NCBI RefSeq assembly: GCF_000346465.2
Contig: NC_034012.1
Span: forward strand, 5,050,081-5,114,080
From: Prunus persica
Lineage: Eukaryota; Streptophyta; Magnoliopsida; Rosales; Rosaceae
DNA length: 64,000 bases
Direction of reading: 5' to 3'
The position numbers were made by a program, and so were the translations under genes. The notes beneath the pieces were generated by a model. The model ran no database searches. It was not told the origin of the DNA and worked only from the letters and a program-made list of their open reading frames with translations. This document shows positions 33,101-45,753 of this stretch, one piece after another (position 1 is the stretch's first letter; each line of letters starts with the position of its first letter).

Positions 33101-35372
33101 GGTGTCATTTAGCCATTGTTTCCCTTGCTCAAATTCTTCGGCACTCATTCGTTCAGCAGAACCACCATAACTAGTCAGCCAAGAAATCAAAGACAATCAA
33201 TGATAATAACATGCAAAACTGAAACTGATATTACAATAAAATGAAAAAAGTAGATCTAAGGATACTGCAAAGAAAGATAGTACCGACTTATAAAAACCAT
33301 GGGGCATACAAAACTGTGAAAATTGATGAGTCACTATGAAATTACAGGAAAAGGTAAACAAAAGCACAAAGAGTAGAGTCACTATGAAATTACAGGAAAA
33401 GGTAAATAAAAGCACAAAGATTAAGGAAAGAATCAATAGTGTTAGACAGCCAGTTTGGATTCACGCTAGGCAGAGCCACTAGGAGACAATCTACTTAATA
33501 TAGATTTGGGTAGGTGGAAGCAAAACTTGAACACGACAAAATGAAATTTACATTTTATAGAGAATATTTAAACACCAGCATGCATGATGTATTTGTACTT
33601 TGCTTTCTTTATTTTGTTTCCTTCTTTGAAGAGAGTAATTACCGTCAGTTTCTGACAGATATATAAAATATTTCTTAGAATGCCAGTTGTTTCTTTTCAA
33701 GTAGAAATTGATTCTATTTATCAGCTTGTAAACAGTAAACTTTGGTAAACTGAAATTTTCCTACAAACTTTATTTTAGTTTTTCTTTTGTTGAATTTTGA
33801 AACATGGTTGTTATCAAAACCAAAACAAAGCAGGTTGGAAACCGATTGATGTGGTAAGAACTGAATCAAACTAAAACAACAAAAAATAAGCGGTTGAAGA
33901 AACACCATTTTTAAACATCTTGGTTACTTTTCTGAATGAACATGAAGACAAATCTTTGATCGAGGCCTTTGGCACCATGCTGACTAGTTAGCACCTAAGC
34001 TATGTAAACTCTTCACAAATATCTTCCTGTCACTTGACAAGAAGCAAAATACACACAGAAACACACAAAGGATAGCTGCAACTATTGTATATGCACAGCA
34101 TAGGTGTGAACACAATAGTAGATCCACCCTCTTTTTTCTTTTTCTTTCTTTTTTGAGCCAACATGAAGACAGGATGTGAATCATGCCTCAAATCTCTGTC
34201 ACCAAGGACAAATGGGAAATACACTCTCTTGTGCCTCCTTTTTTCTTCCCTTTTTGTTTGGCTAATCGAGCTTTATGTTTCAAAAAGTAGAAAAGAAGTT
34301 CTAAAATTTCCCATGTCATATCACATGTATATTCTAATGATTTTAAATCAGCTTCTCGCAACCTATAGCAAACTTAAGACATAAAGATTGGAATCAATGA
34401 GTTTCCGGCTCCTTTCATACCATACCCTTCTCATTAAATAATTTACGTAGGAAAAAGAAAACCAAAGGCACCAAATACATTTTAAGAACAGAATCAAAGA
34501 ATCTGAACCCAAACTCACCGTTTATCAAAGAAAGGCTTCTTTATGTGTTTCTCCAGCAATTTTCTCGCATGCTCCCGAACCTGTAAATCGTTATTGAGAA
34601 GGGAAATCACAAGTGATATTCAACTTTTCATCATTGCCACATGCATATATGTACCCTTTCCCTTGTGACTTGATTTACAGTGGATCATTATAAGAGAGAT
34701 GTTTCACTTCAACTACACAGCTATATTTGCTCTCCAAATCACAAGTGCTATGCACATGTGGAACATCTCTCTCATAATGATCTACCGTAAATCAAGTCAC
34801 ACCGGAAAGGTACATATCGGAGAAAACAAAAATAAACTAGATTACCTTGTTCTCCATAGAGCAAAGTGCAAATTTCCACCCAACACTTTCACTGAGATTG
34901 CACAACAGAGCATCAATCCACTCACTCTTGCCTGAATTAGGGACACCTGTTACTATAGTCAACTCACCTGGAACAATCTTAAAATAAAAACAAAAGAATT
35001 AGAAACACATGCCGCAACTAGTCATCCCCATCCAGCTTTCGACGGAACAGAACACAAAAGAAGGAAGCAGACGTAAAATAATACTCTAAATATACTTTTG
35101 ACAACTCATGATGACCATGAGAACAACACACACACACACACACACGCACACACACATATATATGCATATAAAAAGTAACAAACAATCAGATCAGATCAGA
35201 TCATTTAGTAAAATTGTACAATCTGTACGCATAGGCCATACAAAAGTATAAATTCCACTTCAACATATATTACTTTACAATAACATATAATGAGTCATTT
35301 GACATATCTGCATTCTTATCCATAATTCCATACTAGAACACATCCCCCACCCCACAACACCCCAGGGAACCG

Positions 35373-35427
<55 letters not shown>

Positions 35428-38400
35428 AATCTGAAATAACAATACATTCTTGTTATGTTTTCATACACCTTAATATCACCCAACACTTTAAAAACAAAAA
35501 AATTACAAAATTATATATGTTAGGTATTATTTGTCACTCAGGAACGTCCAGGTTTAGACTTACATTGTACAACTCATTCAGACCTTTCCACCCAGTTGAG
35601 ACACCATACTCATATCCAAGAGTCCGATAATAATATGCATCAAGTTCATCAAAGTAATTTGCAAAGTTGAACAATCCACGTATAGGATATAATTCAGCAT
35701 TCTCAATTACTTCCTTCAAAACATCGGGACCCAAGTACATAAGAACCTGTACAAACAAATTATAAGAAATGGTAAGGATTGCTTTAGGGAACTGAAAATA
35801 TAAAATATAATTTTAAAATGGCTCTTCAGAACAAACCATGTGAGCAGTTGATGATAAGATCCTTTTCAGTTGAAGGGAAGATGCATGATACAGATCATCA
35901 CACAAGATGATGCAGAAGCAACTCATTAGGTATCAAAGGTTTGTTTTGTTACCATGCAACTTGATTAAGAATAATATCATAATATTGTGCTATTATGTGA
36001 CAACAAAAAAACCAATTTCACTAGCTTCATATGGATACATATGTTGGAACATGCAACGTGAAAAATCACTGTCATCTCAAAAATCAACGCAATAAGAAAT
36101 ATTTAAACAAACAATCACATACATTTGTATGCATGTATTTCAAAATGAAACCAAAGGTAAGATGATCTTCGGTTTATCATTATATGTATAGGTCGTCGAA
36201 CATAAAATATTTGGAGATAATATTAAATTCTAAATTAAAATAAATCCATATCATTGTAAAACAGTGTCTCAGACCTCATTTGCATCTTTGAAGTGCTCAT
36301 TATCATTTTTCATTGGCCATCTGACTCGCCAGCATCTGCAGTCACATGGAGAGGGACAGTTATTCTTACCAAGCCTACATTGAGAATGTTTCAACTAAAA
36401 CAACAGAAGACAATAACAACAGGGCACCATCATGGAAACCTTTCTCTTCCAAGGCGACGTGCAAGCTCTTCAGCTAGGGCTTGACCAGGATCATCTCCGT
36501 CAGTGGCAAGTATAATTCGTGATGCCTATCAAAAATCACATCATTATAACCTAATCTATGAACTCCTACGCTCATGTGTTTTAAATAATAGCAGTAAACT
36601 TATCTACGAACCTTCTTTAAGTACTCTTTGCAGTTCCACAGATATTGATACTTTGTATCCTAGCTTTACAGAATAGACAAAAGGAACATCAGATCCAAAT
36701 TTTTCCACAGATATTGAATAATAGTTAATAACTCAACTGCAGACAGTTGAAGTAATTAATAACTTCATTTCAGATAATTGAAGCATTTTTCATCCTTCTT
36801 TAAGTACTCTTGGGTTCAAAGAAAGGCCAAATTTGATCCAACCTAATTTGCGAGCCAAGATCCTCCAATTTTCCATCCATTTTGAGGGCAAATACATAAT
36901 TCTGGGTTAAAGGACCATTAAAAACTAAGAAAAAAAAATTTTTAAAAAAAAACAAAAGTTGAGAAAAGGAAACCCACCCAACCCTTTCCTCTGATCAGAA
37001 TGTAATTCACGTGCTTGGTGGGTGGGTGAAATGTTTTAACAGAAAAATGGATGGATTGCGAGAAAATCTCACGGTAAGCCTCTAATTGGCAATTTTACAA
37101 TACCTCATGGCTTAAATTAACCAAAATAAAAGTTTGAGAACTAAATTGACACTAGCTTCATAATTCACAAGCCAAAATGGCAGTTAGCCCTTTCATTTAT
37201 AAAAGTATGTGTTTCCTAGAATGAAAAAGAAAAATGTTAAGATACTTTATTCTTTGAAGGTGTTTTTTTTTAATGGGTAAACTTGCATTGGACAGTTAGA
37301 AGTCAAGTGCCACGTAGATATTTGTAGAGTGGTTCTACACTGTATAATATTTCTCAATAAATTAAATGAATAAAAGTAAGAAAAAGTCATTGAACTATCT
37401 CAAGGAAGATTCAAACCTGCTCTTCAGGCGGCAAATCCTTTGAGGAAACCTTTGGAGGAGCACCATCAGGCACACTCACGCAATTATGAAAGCCAGCTTC
37501 TTCCATTGCAAGCTTATCAATTTCGCCTTCAACCTAAGTCATAAAACAAAACAAAAGAAAATACATATCGGGTACAAAATAATGTTTGAAAGCATCAATC
37601 ACTGAAAAAATGATGGAAGCCATACAATGATGATATCATTAGTTCCCTTTATATCATCCAGCCCATAAAAAATCTTTTCGGTATCCTTTTCCTGAGATAA
37701 AAGCAAAATAATGAGATCCAAATGACAGTATTACTAACACTTAACCCAAATAAATAAATAAACCTCTCTCTCTCTCTCTCTCTCTTAGATATATACATAC
37801 TCTGTGTGTGTGTGTTGGTATGTGCTTATATAAAAAGGTCCCTTATAATTATATATAAAATGCTCAACATTTCAGCCATTTCTTGTTAAAACACTTTGGT
37901 TAGATATACAAAGCATCACTTATTGCAAAAACCTGCCAGAACTTCTTTTCGATGTCCCGATACTTGCAACTAACAAGCTGTCCGTCTCTCCAATAAGGAA
38001 ATGCAATACAAATCTGCATATAAAATTTCAGAAGCAATTAGGTCAGGCAAAATCAGAGTCATATCTAGGTCAAGGAGACTGAAGTGCGAATATCTGCCCC
38101 AGGACTAGCTTATGTCACCCTAGGTTTTCTCAATTTATGTTATCAAGAATTATTGCATCGCCACTCTCTATTAAAGGGACAGTGAAACTTAAATGCAACT
38201 TTTCAAGTTCTGTGCCATAAGTATAACTTCATCAGTGCACTGTTCTGAAATCCATATGCTTTGTATATAATCAATAGAAGTCTAACGTTTCAAAGTTACG
38301 AGAGAAAAGATATATTTCATATACAGGAAGTAGAACACTCAAACCATTATGAACCATTCGGGTGTTTCTATGATTCGTCCGAGCCGTGATGGATTTAGTG

Positions 38401-40761
38401 AACTGTCTGATGTTTCAAAGTTCTTCCCCAAAGACAGAAAACTTCAAGCTTGCCTCTTTTTTTTGGGTTTTTTATCCGGCATTTTAATGCATTATATTGA
38501 AGGAACCTAAAGCCAAAATAGAGAGCCCTACGAGGATTTTTTACGTCATTTTTACTAACAAAAATTATGATCCCATCTGTGCAGTTCAGTTTTGAAACTT
38601 GATTGCTATAGGTGAAAAGAGGAAACTTCTAGAGTGTAGTAGCTAGATATTTGTAATACCCACATAAGCATGTTGTTCTAATTTACACAACTAAGATCGT
38701 GAACAGCTTGATATAAAAAGGAGAAAGTGAAAATCTTTTTCCCTAGCATCATGCACCTGAACACCTGTAGTTTTTTGCATTACAGCATTTCTTCTCAATG
38801 TTTCCGTTGATATACTTCGCTCCGAAAAATAGGCAACAAGCTGAAATAAGAGCAAAATGAATATATATTCACTATGTTGCATTCGGAAAGATTTAAACAT
38901 AAATTTACTGATAATATTATTTATGTCACAATCCAGTACAAGAAGCACTCGAACCTCCTCACAAAGTGGTTCCAGTCCTAGACTTTCCACCGTGATTTCC
39001 CTTCTTTTCTTCACTTTGGCAATTTGATTTGAAGTTTCTCGTGACAACTTGTTATCTCCAACGGCCTGAAAAGAAAGGATGACATTAGACCAAGTGACTC
39101 TCTTGTCACCGATTTTCAATATTATAGCATAGCAATATATTCTAAATCAAGCTTCGAAGAGAAACCATACCGTTGTTCTACCTTGCCACCCACATTTCCC
39201 ACGAAAGCAACACCAAAAAGCAGAACCCCTAAGAACTCATAAATGCCAATATAAATATGACTTGCAATCTGTTAATAAAGAATCAGGAAAACTTGTAAAA
39301 GGCTAGGAAAAGCATACCAATCTTCTGAAATATAAACCGATAAGCTCTTTTCCTCTGAATCGCCACCTTTGCACTAGCATATGAGAATTCACTTCAGTTT
39401 CACACTGAAATTTCATTCCTTTCTTTTACTTATTTAAAATAAACGCATGTATACATGGTATTAGTACATCATGTCCACTCAATTCCCTGATTTTTTTTAT
39501 CCTATAATTTCTAAACAATATAAAATAAAATAAAAATCTCAGCTTAATCTACTTGTATGAAAATTTTCCATATTTTTGCGCCTGCTTCACCCTTAAATGT
39601 GTCTACAGCCCTTAGATGAGGACATGTCCACAGAAATTATCTTTGTTGTTCTCAAAAGTCATTGTTATATTCTTACAGAATCCCTTTATTGAACAAGTTA
39701 CATAGTCAAGAAAGTACTTCTTTTTGTCCAAAGATAATATCAACTACTCTCAATAACTACCTTGAATTCCACATAGTTTCCTTCAGGTTGAGTCTGCTCA
39801 TACTTAAAACTTTTGATTAAAAACAGTACCGGTAACTTATTTTGTTACTATACACAATGGCAATTACTTATCCATAAGAAAATATCTTCTTTTTTTTCCT
39901 ACAACTAATTATTTACAGCTAAGATGCCTAGCATTTGGGGAATATCTGAACATCTTATAGATTTCATAAACTTAAAATAATGAACACAAATGGGACATAA
40001 GTGTATGCTGTTACAATTACCATCCTAAAGATTAAATAATTCATGAAATCCAAAAGCCAAAACAAATCAAAGCCCAAAAGATTTTCTGAAATAAATATAA
40101 ATGGCAGCAGAAGTAAAACTCTTAACGTACTATTGGACAAATCAAGTGGTTGTACTGCCCTGGCATACATATTCCGTAGTCTATGCCAAGCATCTCCAAT
40201 TTCAGCTTCAAACGCGACAATTGGTTAAAGTCCACTCTCTTTTCTTCTGCGTTTTCTAATTCAGCTACATACAATTGAAAAACATATAGCATATCATTAT
40301 ACACATAATATTATCATAATCCTCTACACACACACACACACACACACACAAAAAAAAAAGATTCACTTTTACACATGAGTAGTTTGTTCTGAGGTTTTCT
40401 AATGAATTTGAAAAACAGCACATAGAAAAATTTACTTAACAAAAGTTGAAAACAGCATATCGTTAAGCAAAACTTTACCAACAGGAGTCTAAAGGGCCAT
40501 ACCTGGTGCGGCGCCATTGGCATGTGAGACATAAGAATACCCATTAGTTCTAAGGCAAAGTGGCCGAGTTTTAGACATGGGTTTTGGCGAGAGTGGAGAG
40601 AAAACGAGTCTATGGGAGTGAAATGAGTGTCTTTGTGAAGAAGGAGTTAATGGGTTTGGACAAGGAGTGGACTTGAAGAGTTGCACGGTGCCCATTAGAA
40701 GACCAGCGCTTGAGGATAAAAAGGAGAGCTTACGAAGAGGTCGAAGAAGAAGAAGACGCAT
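30171..40761 (-). CDS. TWINKLE: TWINKLE organellar DNA primase-helicase
   Basis: Homologue of phage T7 gp4: it makes RNA primers and unwinds DNA in plant mitochondria and chloroplasts. There are 21 exons: 40503-40761, 40131-40264, 39318-39373, 39171-39228, 38955-39065, 38757-38840, 37933-38013, 37626-37691, 37417-37533, 36612-36659, 36440-36525, 36275-36335, 35564-35746, 34846-34977, 34519-34580, 33087-33170, 31812-31943, 31063-31159, 30858-30992, 30614-30681, 30171-30216. All are GT-AG and the phases give 699 aa. A Ser/Arg-rich transit peptide covers the first 80 residues or so. The zinc-binding cysteines are 129, 132, 157 and 162. The primase toprim acids are Glu285/Glu287 (VEGEIDK) and Asp347/Asp349 (ATDGDD). 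Walker A is GVPNSGKS at 459-466 and Walker B LVIDPYNE around Asp572. The last exon (ATGQFKDIGIKKST) is tiny, so that end is the least sure part. Introns carry a SINE, a MITE and microsatellites. Confidence 0.94.
31546..31640 (+). mobile_element. tRNA-derived SINE in a TWINKLE intron
   Basis: A 17-bp target duplication AATAACTTAATTTCTTA (31529-31545) recurs at 31641-31657 with one change. The insert resembles a tRNA: an A-box-like stretch TAGCTCAACATGTTAAGAG, a B-box-like stretch GGTCCTGTGTCCGATCC, then a short tail ending in an A run. At about 95 bp it is short for a SINE, little more than the tRNA-like head. It lies in the intron between exons 17 and 18, antisense to the gene. Confidence 0.75.
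33325..33422 (+). repeat. 50-bp tandem duplication in a TWINKLE intron
   Basis: GAGTCACTATGAAATTACAG and the following bases (to GCACAAAGA) occur twice in a row, in the intron between exons 15 and 16. Confidence 0.8.
34648..34814. mobile_element. Fold-back MITE in a TWINKLE intron
   Basis: About 57 bp at the left (GTGACTTGATTTACAGTGGA onwards, to AGAGAGATGTTTC) pairs with about 57 bp at the right (GTAAATCAAGTCAC near 34791-34804), leaving a loop of about 50 bp. The whole element of 167 bp is nearly a single hairpin. It lies in the intron between exons 14 and 15, only about 30 bp from the exon 14 donor site. Confidence 0.8.
35376..35424. repeat. (AG)24 microsatellite in a TWINKLE intron
   Basis: An uninterrupted 49-bp AG run in the intron between exons 13 and 14; good length for polymorphism. 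Confidence 0.95.
40326..40350. repeat. (CA)n microsatellite in TWINKLE intron 1
   Basis: A 25-bp CA run followed by an A run, just upstream of exon 2. Confidence 0.9.
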
Positions 40762-40899
40762 GTCTCTGCAAACTAGCAACTGGGTTTTGAAAGAGGGGAA
40801 AGATAGAAAAGAGGGGAGAAGAGGGTAAGGTACTTGACGAGAGGGGTTTAAGGGTAAAACCCGTTTCTTAAATCTCAACCACGACCCGGGACCCAATTA

Positions 40900-42390
40900 T
40901 CTACCCGCCAACCCGTACCCGATCACATCAAACGCCCCAAACGGAGCAAGTCAAATTTATTTATTTTTTTATTTTTTATTTTTTTTGGTAATTCTGGTTT
41001 AGCCCATCAGTGAACAGATGACTATAAAGATATAAATAACCAAAAAGAAAAATAAATAAATAAATAAAGACTATAAAGATCATTTTGTCATGAATAACTG
41101 AAATGGTTAATAGTATTTACCATTGTATTTTGTCCAAAACATACAATATCCTCAAAATACTTTTGCATCCACCATTACACTTTTTTTTAACCTCCTCGTT
41201 ATTTACTTTTTAAAATCAAAAATTAAAAAAACAGTGGTGATGATGAGGAGTATCATTGATCAATGAACATGACATCCACAAATTGAAGCCTAATGGTGAA
41301 ATTCTGTGGTGAGGGTGTCATATATGAATCTCTCATATGGACCTTCATATTAGCTACAGGATCATTTCATTAAACTTAAGTGAAATTACTATTAAGATGA
41401 ATCTTGTGGTTAATATGAAAGTCCACATTTTATAGTTTATATATGACACCCTCATCATAGAACAACCATGCCTTGATGCTGGCAACGTGACTGGAAATAA
41501 TTAATGGGCCGGCCTAATTTTCAACCCCAATTTCAAATACAAAAACCGACCCTACCCGAAGTCTAAACGGGTCACATTTTGATACAATACATACAACATT
41601 CATATGTGGCTGATATCTCTGGCAATCAATCACTCAAGCATCTTGACTGTATGCAAATAACCCTTTGGCCTTTTAGGCCTGGAACCAACACTCCCCATTC
41701 CATGAGTGTGTAATAAACAAAAGAAAGTATGATTGCTAGTTGCTGCTTTATAAAAAAAAAAAAATTCCTGCTGCTCAACTCCAACATTTCTTCTTTTGTC
41801 AGTTCCCAATCAGGAAATGAGTAAATGGAAGAAGCATGTCCATTATATGCATTTGGAACTTTAGCTGTGATCCGCTGCACTCTGGTTTGGAACTCTGGGA
41901 GACTCGAAAACTTTCCCAAAAGCCTGCTAGCAACTCATGAAGCAAATGAACAATCTCTGCTCATTATTCAAAGCCTATGAAGCCAGGGGCCTGAAGAAAT
42001 AGGTGTCTCATCTTCATCAAGTATGCAATTTCAGAACATATCCATGCTTTTAAAGATGCTGAATCCTACTTCCCAAGCAGACTAAATCAAATGCAGAATT
42101 TGCAAGTTCATGTCCGAGCTACTCGTATTAATCCAAAATAATCTTAACTCACCAAATTCACAGTAAAAAGGTTGAAAAGAGGAATAGTTGGGAAATAACA
42201 TGCAACCAAAACAAATCCACGTCAGTTTTCTTAACGACAATAAACTGAAATAATTGCTGAAACTTTGGAATGAAAGGGCATACTTGGTTTAATTACAGAA
42301 ATCTCGGTTCTAAAGTATCATGGTTTGAACACAATGTTGTATGCAACTAACATGTAATCAGAAACCTAATGTACCTCTCATACAAATGGC
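40900..42390. other. Intergenic between TWINKLE and CLPP4
   Basis: Includes the TWINKLE promoter region and the CLPP4 3' region. A stretch near 41770-41940 on the - strand looks codon-like (RITAKVPNAYNGHASSIYSF then PDWELTKEEMLELSSR) but has no start, no partner exon and no family that I recognise. It may be a gene fragment cut by the T/A run at 41748-41765. Confidence 0.35.
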
Positions 42391-42395
42391 CAAAA

Positions 42396-45052
42396 CTAAT
42401 AAATCTCATCATCAGGGACATCTGGTGTCAAAAATTTCATTGGATCTTTACTAATTTCCTCATAACTCATTCTTGGCTTCACCTTGTCTGGGACAGGCAC
42501 CAGAGGAATAATGCTATCTCCGTCAATAACTCCATCGATTATTCCATATTCAACTGCTTCTATGGGGGACATATAGCGATCCCTGTCAATATCCTTTTGG
42601 ACTTGTTCAAATGGGCGACCAGTGGAATTTGAAAGAATTCTTGTGACATTGTTTTTATTATGCATGACTTCTCGAGCTTGAATTTCCACATCTATTGCCT
42701 GGCCACTAGCACCTCCAAGAGGTTGATGAATCATAATCCGTGTATTGGGCATTGCAAAACGCTTGCCTTTGGTGCCACCACCAAGGATTATAGAAGCTGT
42801 TGATGCTGCAATGCCAAGTGCAACTGTGCAGACATCAGCCCTCACAAGCTGAACGACATCATAAATAGCCATTGTAGCACTAACACAAATAACAAAAAGG
42901 TAAATCAGCAAGCAAATAAGACAGAGCAGAAAAACCATGAAAGCATTAGACACAAGAATAATGTTCAACATGAAATTAACTAATTCATTTAGTTCTTCTG
43001 ATGGCATCAACTGTATGTTTGCTTCCACTGAATTCAGTGAATGTGAGCCACTAAGCTATTTTTGTGTGACTTTGTGCATTAAGTACAGAGATTGTAAGGT
43101 CATACTAAATGCAAACAGAAACATCATAGCATAATCATCATCCCCGCAATGATAAGCTAAATGTGAACAAAGCAGAATATAAAAAATGGTCCAGTGATCT
43201 TCTCTTAGCAAAACTCCCTTAATAAAAAAAATATATATATGAAGCATGAACTCCCTGCTTACATCATATTTCCACAACTCATAAGCTTAATCTCATAATT
43301 CAGCAGATTCATTGGCCCCCTCAATCGCATAAATAAAGAGAAGTGTATATCTCTAAACTCCAAAAACCAATGCCCAAATTGTGCGCATCCCAAAAGAACA
43401 CTCTATCTATTTCACAAGAAACCTACCTAATCCCACATTTGCCTTTGAAGACCCTAAAATTCATTTCCTACTAAGTCACCTGAGAAACAGCCAACACACT
43501 ACAGCTCCACAAAACTTTTCCGCCACCATAAGCACAAAAAATCTTGATTAAGACAAGATTCCAGATTGCACAACTCAACCTTGCCTCCCTAAAAGCTTAT
43601 GCAATAATCTAAATGCAAAGTAGACAATGGAGGAATAAAAGGTAAATATGCTCAGCTGCTTCCTTGCACAATAATACACCAAGAAAGTGATATAGAAATA
43701 TTAGACCTCCTCCGTTACATACTATCACAACTATTAACCCTTTCATAAGCAATTACCCCACACTCAGCTGATTTGCAGATGATATTATATCTACCTCTAA
43801 CATAGACATCTAAGGTCACTTGGGTCTCTAAGATCCATGAATGATAAAGACACTGACCAATCAAAGCCTAAACCACATGTTTAACATTTATGTATGTGTA
43901 CTTGAATGCATGTTTTATGCATATAACTTGTACAGTTACTTTACTATTAGGAGACAATAACTAGCATCAGTGCAGATGCTACATAAATATCTTGACATAA
44001 AAGAAGATGGGCACAAAAGTTGTAACTAGATAAACTCCAATTTGACCATGTTCTAAACCTGAAAACTTAAGCCAAGTTTTCAATGGGAACATGAAGAGAG
44101 AATGTGGGACGGTGCACTATGCTTTTGTTCCCAACCCATGCCAACAGATTTGGCCTTTATCTATTCTCATAAGATAATCAAACAGCGCCGTTCCATTAGG
44201 TCTCCATTACACATGAAGAAACCACCTAAATGAACTTTTCTTATCTTGACAAGTATCAGTATCATCCGACAAAAGCACAAGCACAAACATACCATTAGGA
44301 AGTGCAAAAATGATACACTGAGACATCTATATAAGCATATTTCACAGTTTCAACACCAATGCTAAAAATATAGAAGGAAAGAAAAAAAAAATTACACTTA
44401 CTAAACCAATAGCAAGACGAACACCCGAATTCTAAACCAATAATGAGTCATGAATGATGACCAAATCAATGTCTTCCCCGCAACATAAATGATTAGAATG
44501 AAATGTAATCAAATAACATCCTAATAAAAAATGGTATCCTATATCACTCAAAGGCTCCATTAAAAAAAAAAAAACTTTCATGCTTTCAAACAACAACCAA
44601 GAAAAATAAAAGAAACCCAGATGCGTAAAAAGCATGAAGAACCTGAGAGAGCCGCCAGTGGAGTTAATGAAGAGCTTGATATCCTTTTTGGAGTCCTGGG
44701 CATCCAACAAAAGCAGCTGGCTAATAATAGCGTCAGCCACAAAGTCGTCAATGCTACTGCCCAAAAAGACAATCCTTTCCCTGAGCAAAAGCCCCAAGGC
44801 GTCGCCCTCGGTGCCTCTCATGGCTGTAGCCGGCGTCTGAGGAGCTGAGGAAATCAGGAGCGAGCCGTCAAGTGCTTGTGACTTGGAGGTGAAAGTGGGT
44901 TTTGGGGTTTGGACAGAAAGAGACTTAATTGTGGGGAATTTCGAAGAAGAAGAAGAGGGAAAGTGGGAGATGGGTTTGGAGCGAGAGCTGTGAGAGAGCT
45001 TGGAAGTAGAGGTGTGAAGGAATATCGGGGATGAGATTGAGAGCACGTCCAT
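42396..45052 (-). CDS. CLPP4: Plastid ATP-dependent Clp protease subunit ClpP4
   Basis: Nuclear-encoded subunit of the chloroplast stroma Clp core, which degrades unfolded and tagged proteins. Two exons, 44643-45052 and 42396-42879, separated by a 1.76-kb intron (GT-AG, phase 2), give 297 aa. The start MDVLSISS at 45052 follows an in-frame stretch without other ATGs close by. A Ser-rich transit peptide of about 60 residues comes first. [36 protein letters not shown] and the end [12 protein letters not shown] identify the ClpP4 type. The catalytic triad is complete: Ser163, His188 (MIHQPLGG) and Asp237 (DRDRYMSP), with bacterial spacing. One oddity is INSTGGSL: Thr132 (ACT, 44659-44657) replaces the nearly invariant Pro of NSPGG. 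The gene lies between the two TWINKLE-family genes, same strand. Confidence 0.95.
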
Positions 45053-45753
45053 GGCTGCTGCACACTTGGGTAGCGTCTCTGTCCGATAACAGAGATAAAT
45101 TTTGCGTTTAGTAGTTGATTGGTGAAATGAGGGTAGCCCGGACAGGTCTACGCTCGCCAGCCCAATTCCATCATCCTCTTTGAGTTTTATTTGCATTTTT
45201 GCATAAATTCTATTTATTTTTTTAATAAAATTAAAAATTAAAAAGCTTTCTTCTCTTTGCGAATAAAATTACATAGTATACATTTATTTTTGCGCTTGTG
45301 ACATTACTCTTCGGTACTACCAACTAGCCTTTAATTTAATGATATTTATTTGCACTCGGTTGAATGCCCAGGACATTTTCTTTTCTTACTTAAAGGATTG
45401 TTTTTTTTATGCCAAAAAAAAAAGATCAACTTGACCGAAGATAAAACTCCAGTTAGAATTAACATATATGATAACTTATTGCAGTACAACAAATTAATAA
45501 AAAAGAGCTTACATATGTTTGAGAGTAAAATTCACAATAAGATTCCGGGAGGTAAATCCCCAGAACTTCAACCTATTTCCAACAATGTGGTCGAATCTGT
45601 ATAGCGAGTTCCTTCTATACAAACTAAGCAATGATTGTTAACCTGTTCTACCTTCTCTTCTATACAAAGTTAAATCAACCTAAACCCCTGGGATATGAAT
45701 GACAAGTAGAAAATCTTGGAAAAACTTTGCAGCCTTCATGTGAGCATCGTGTG

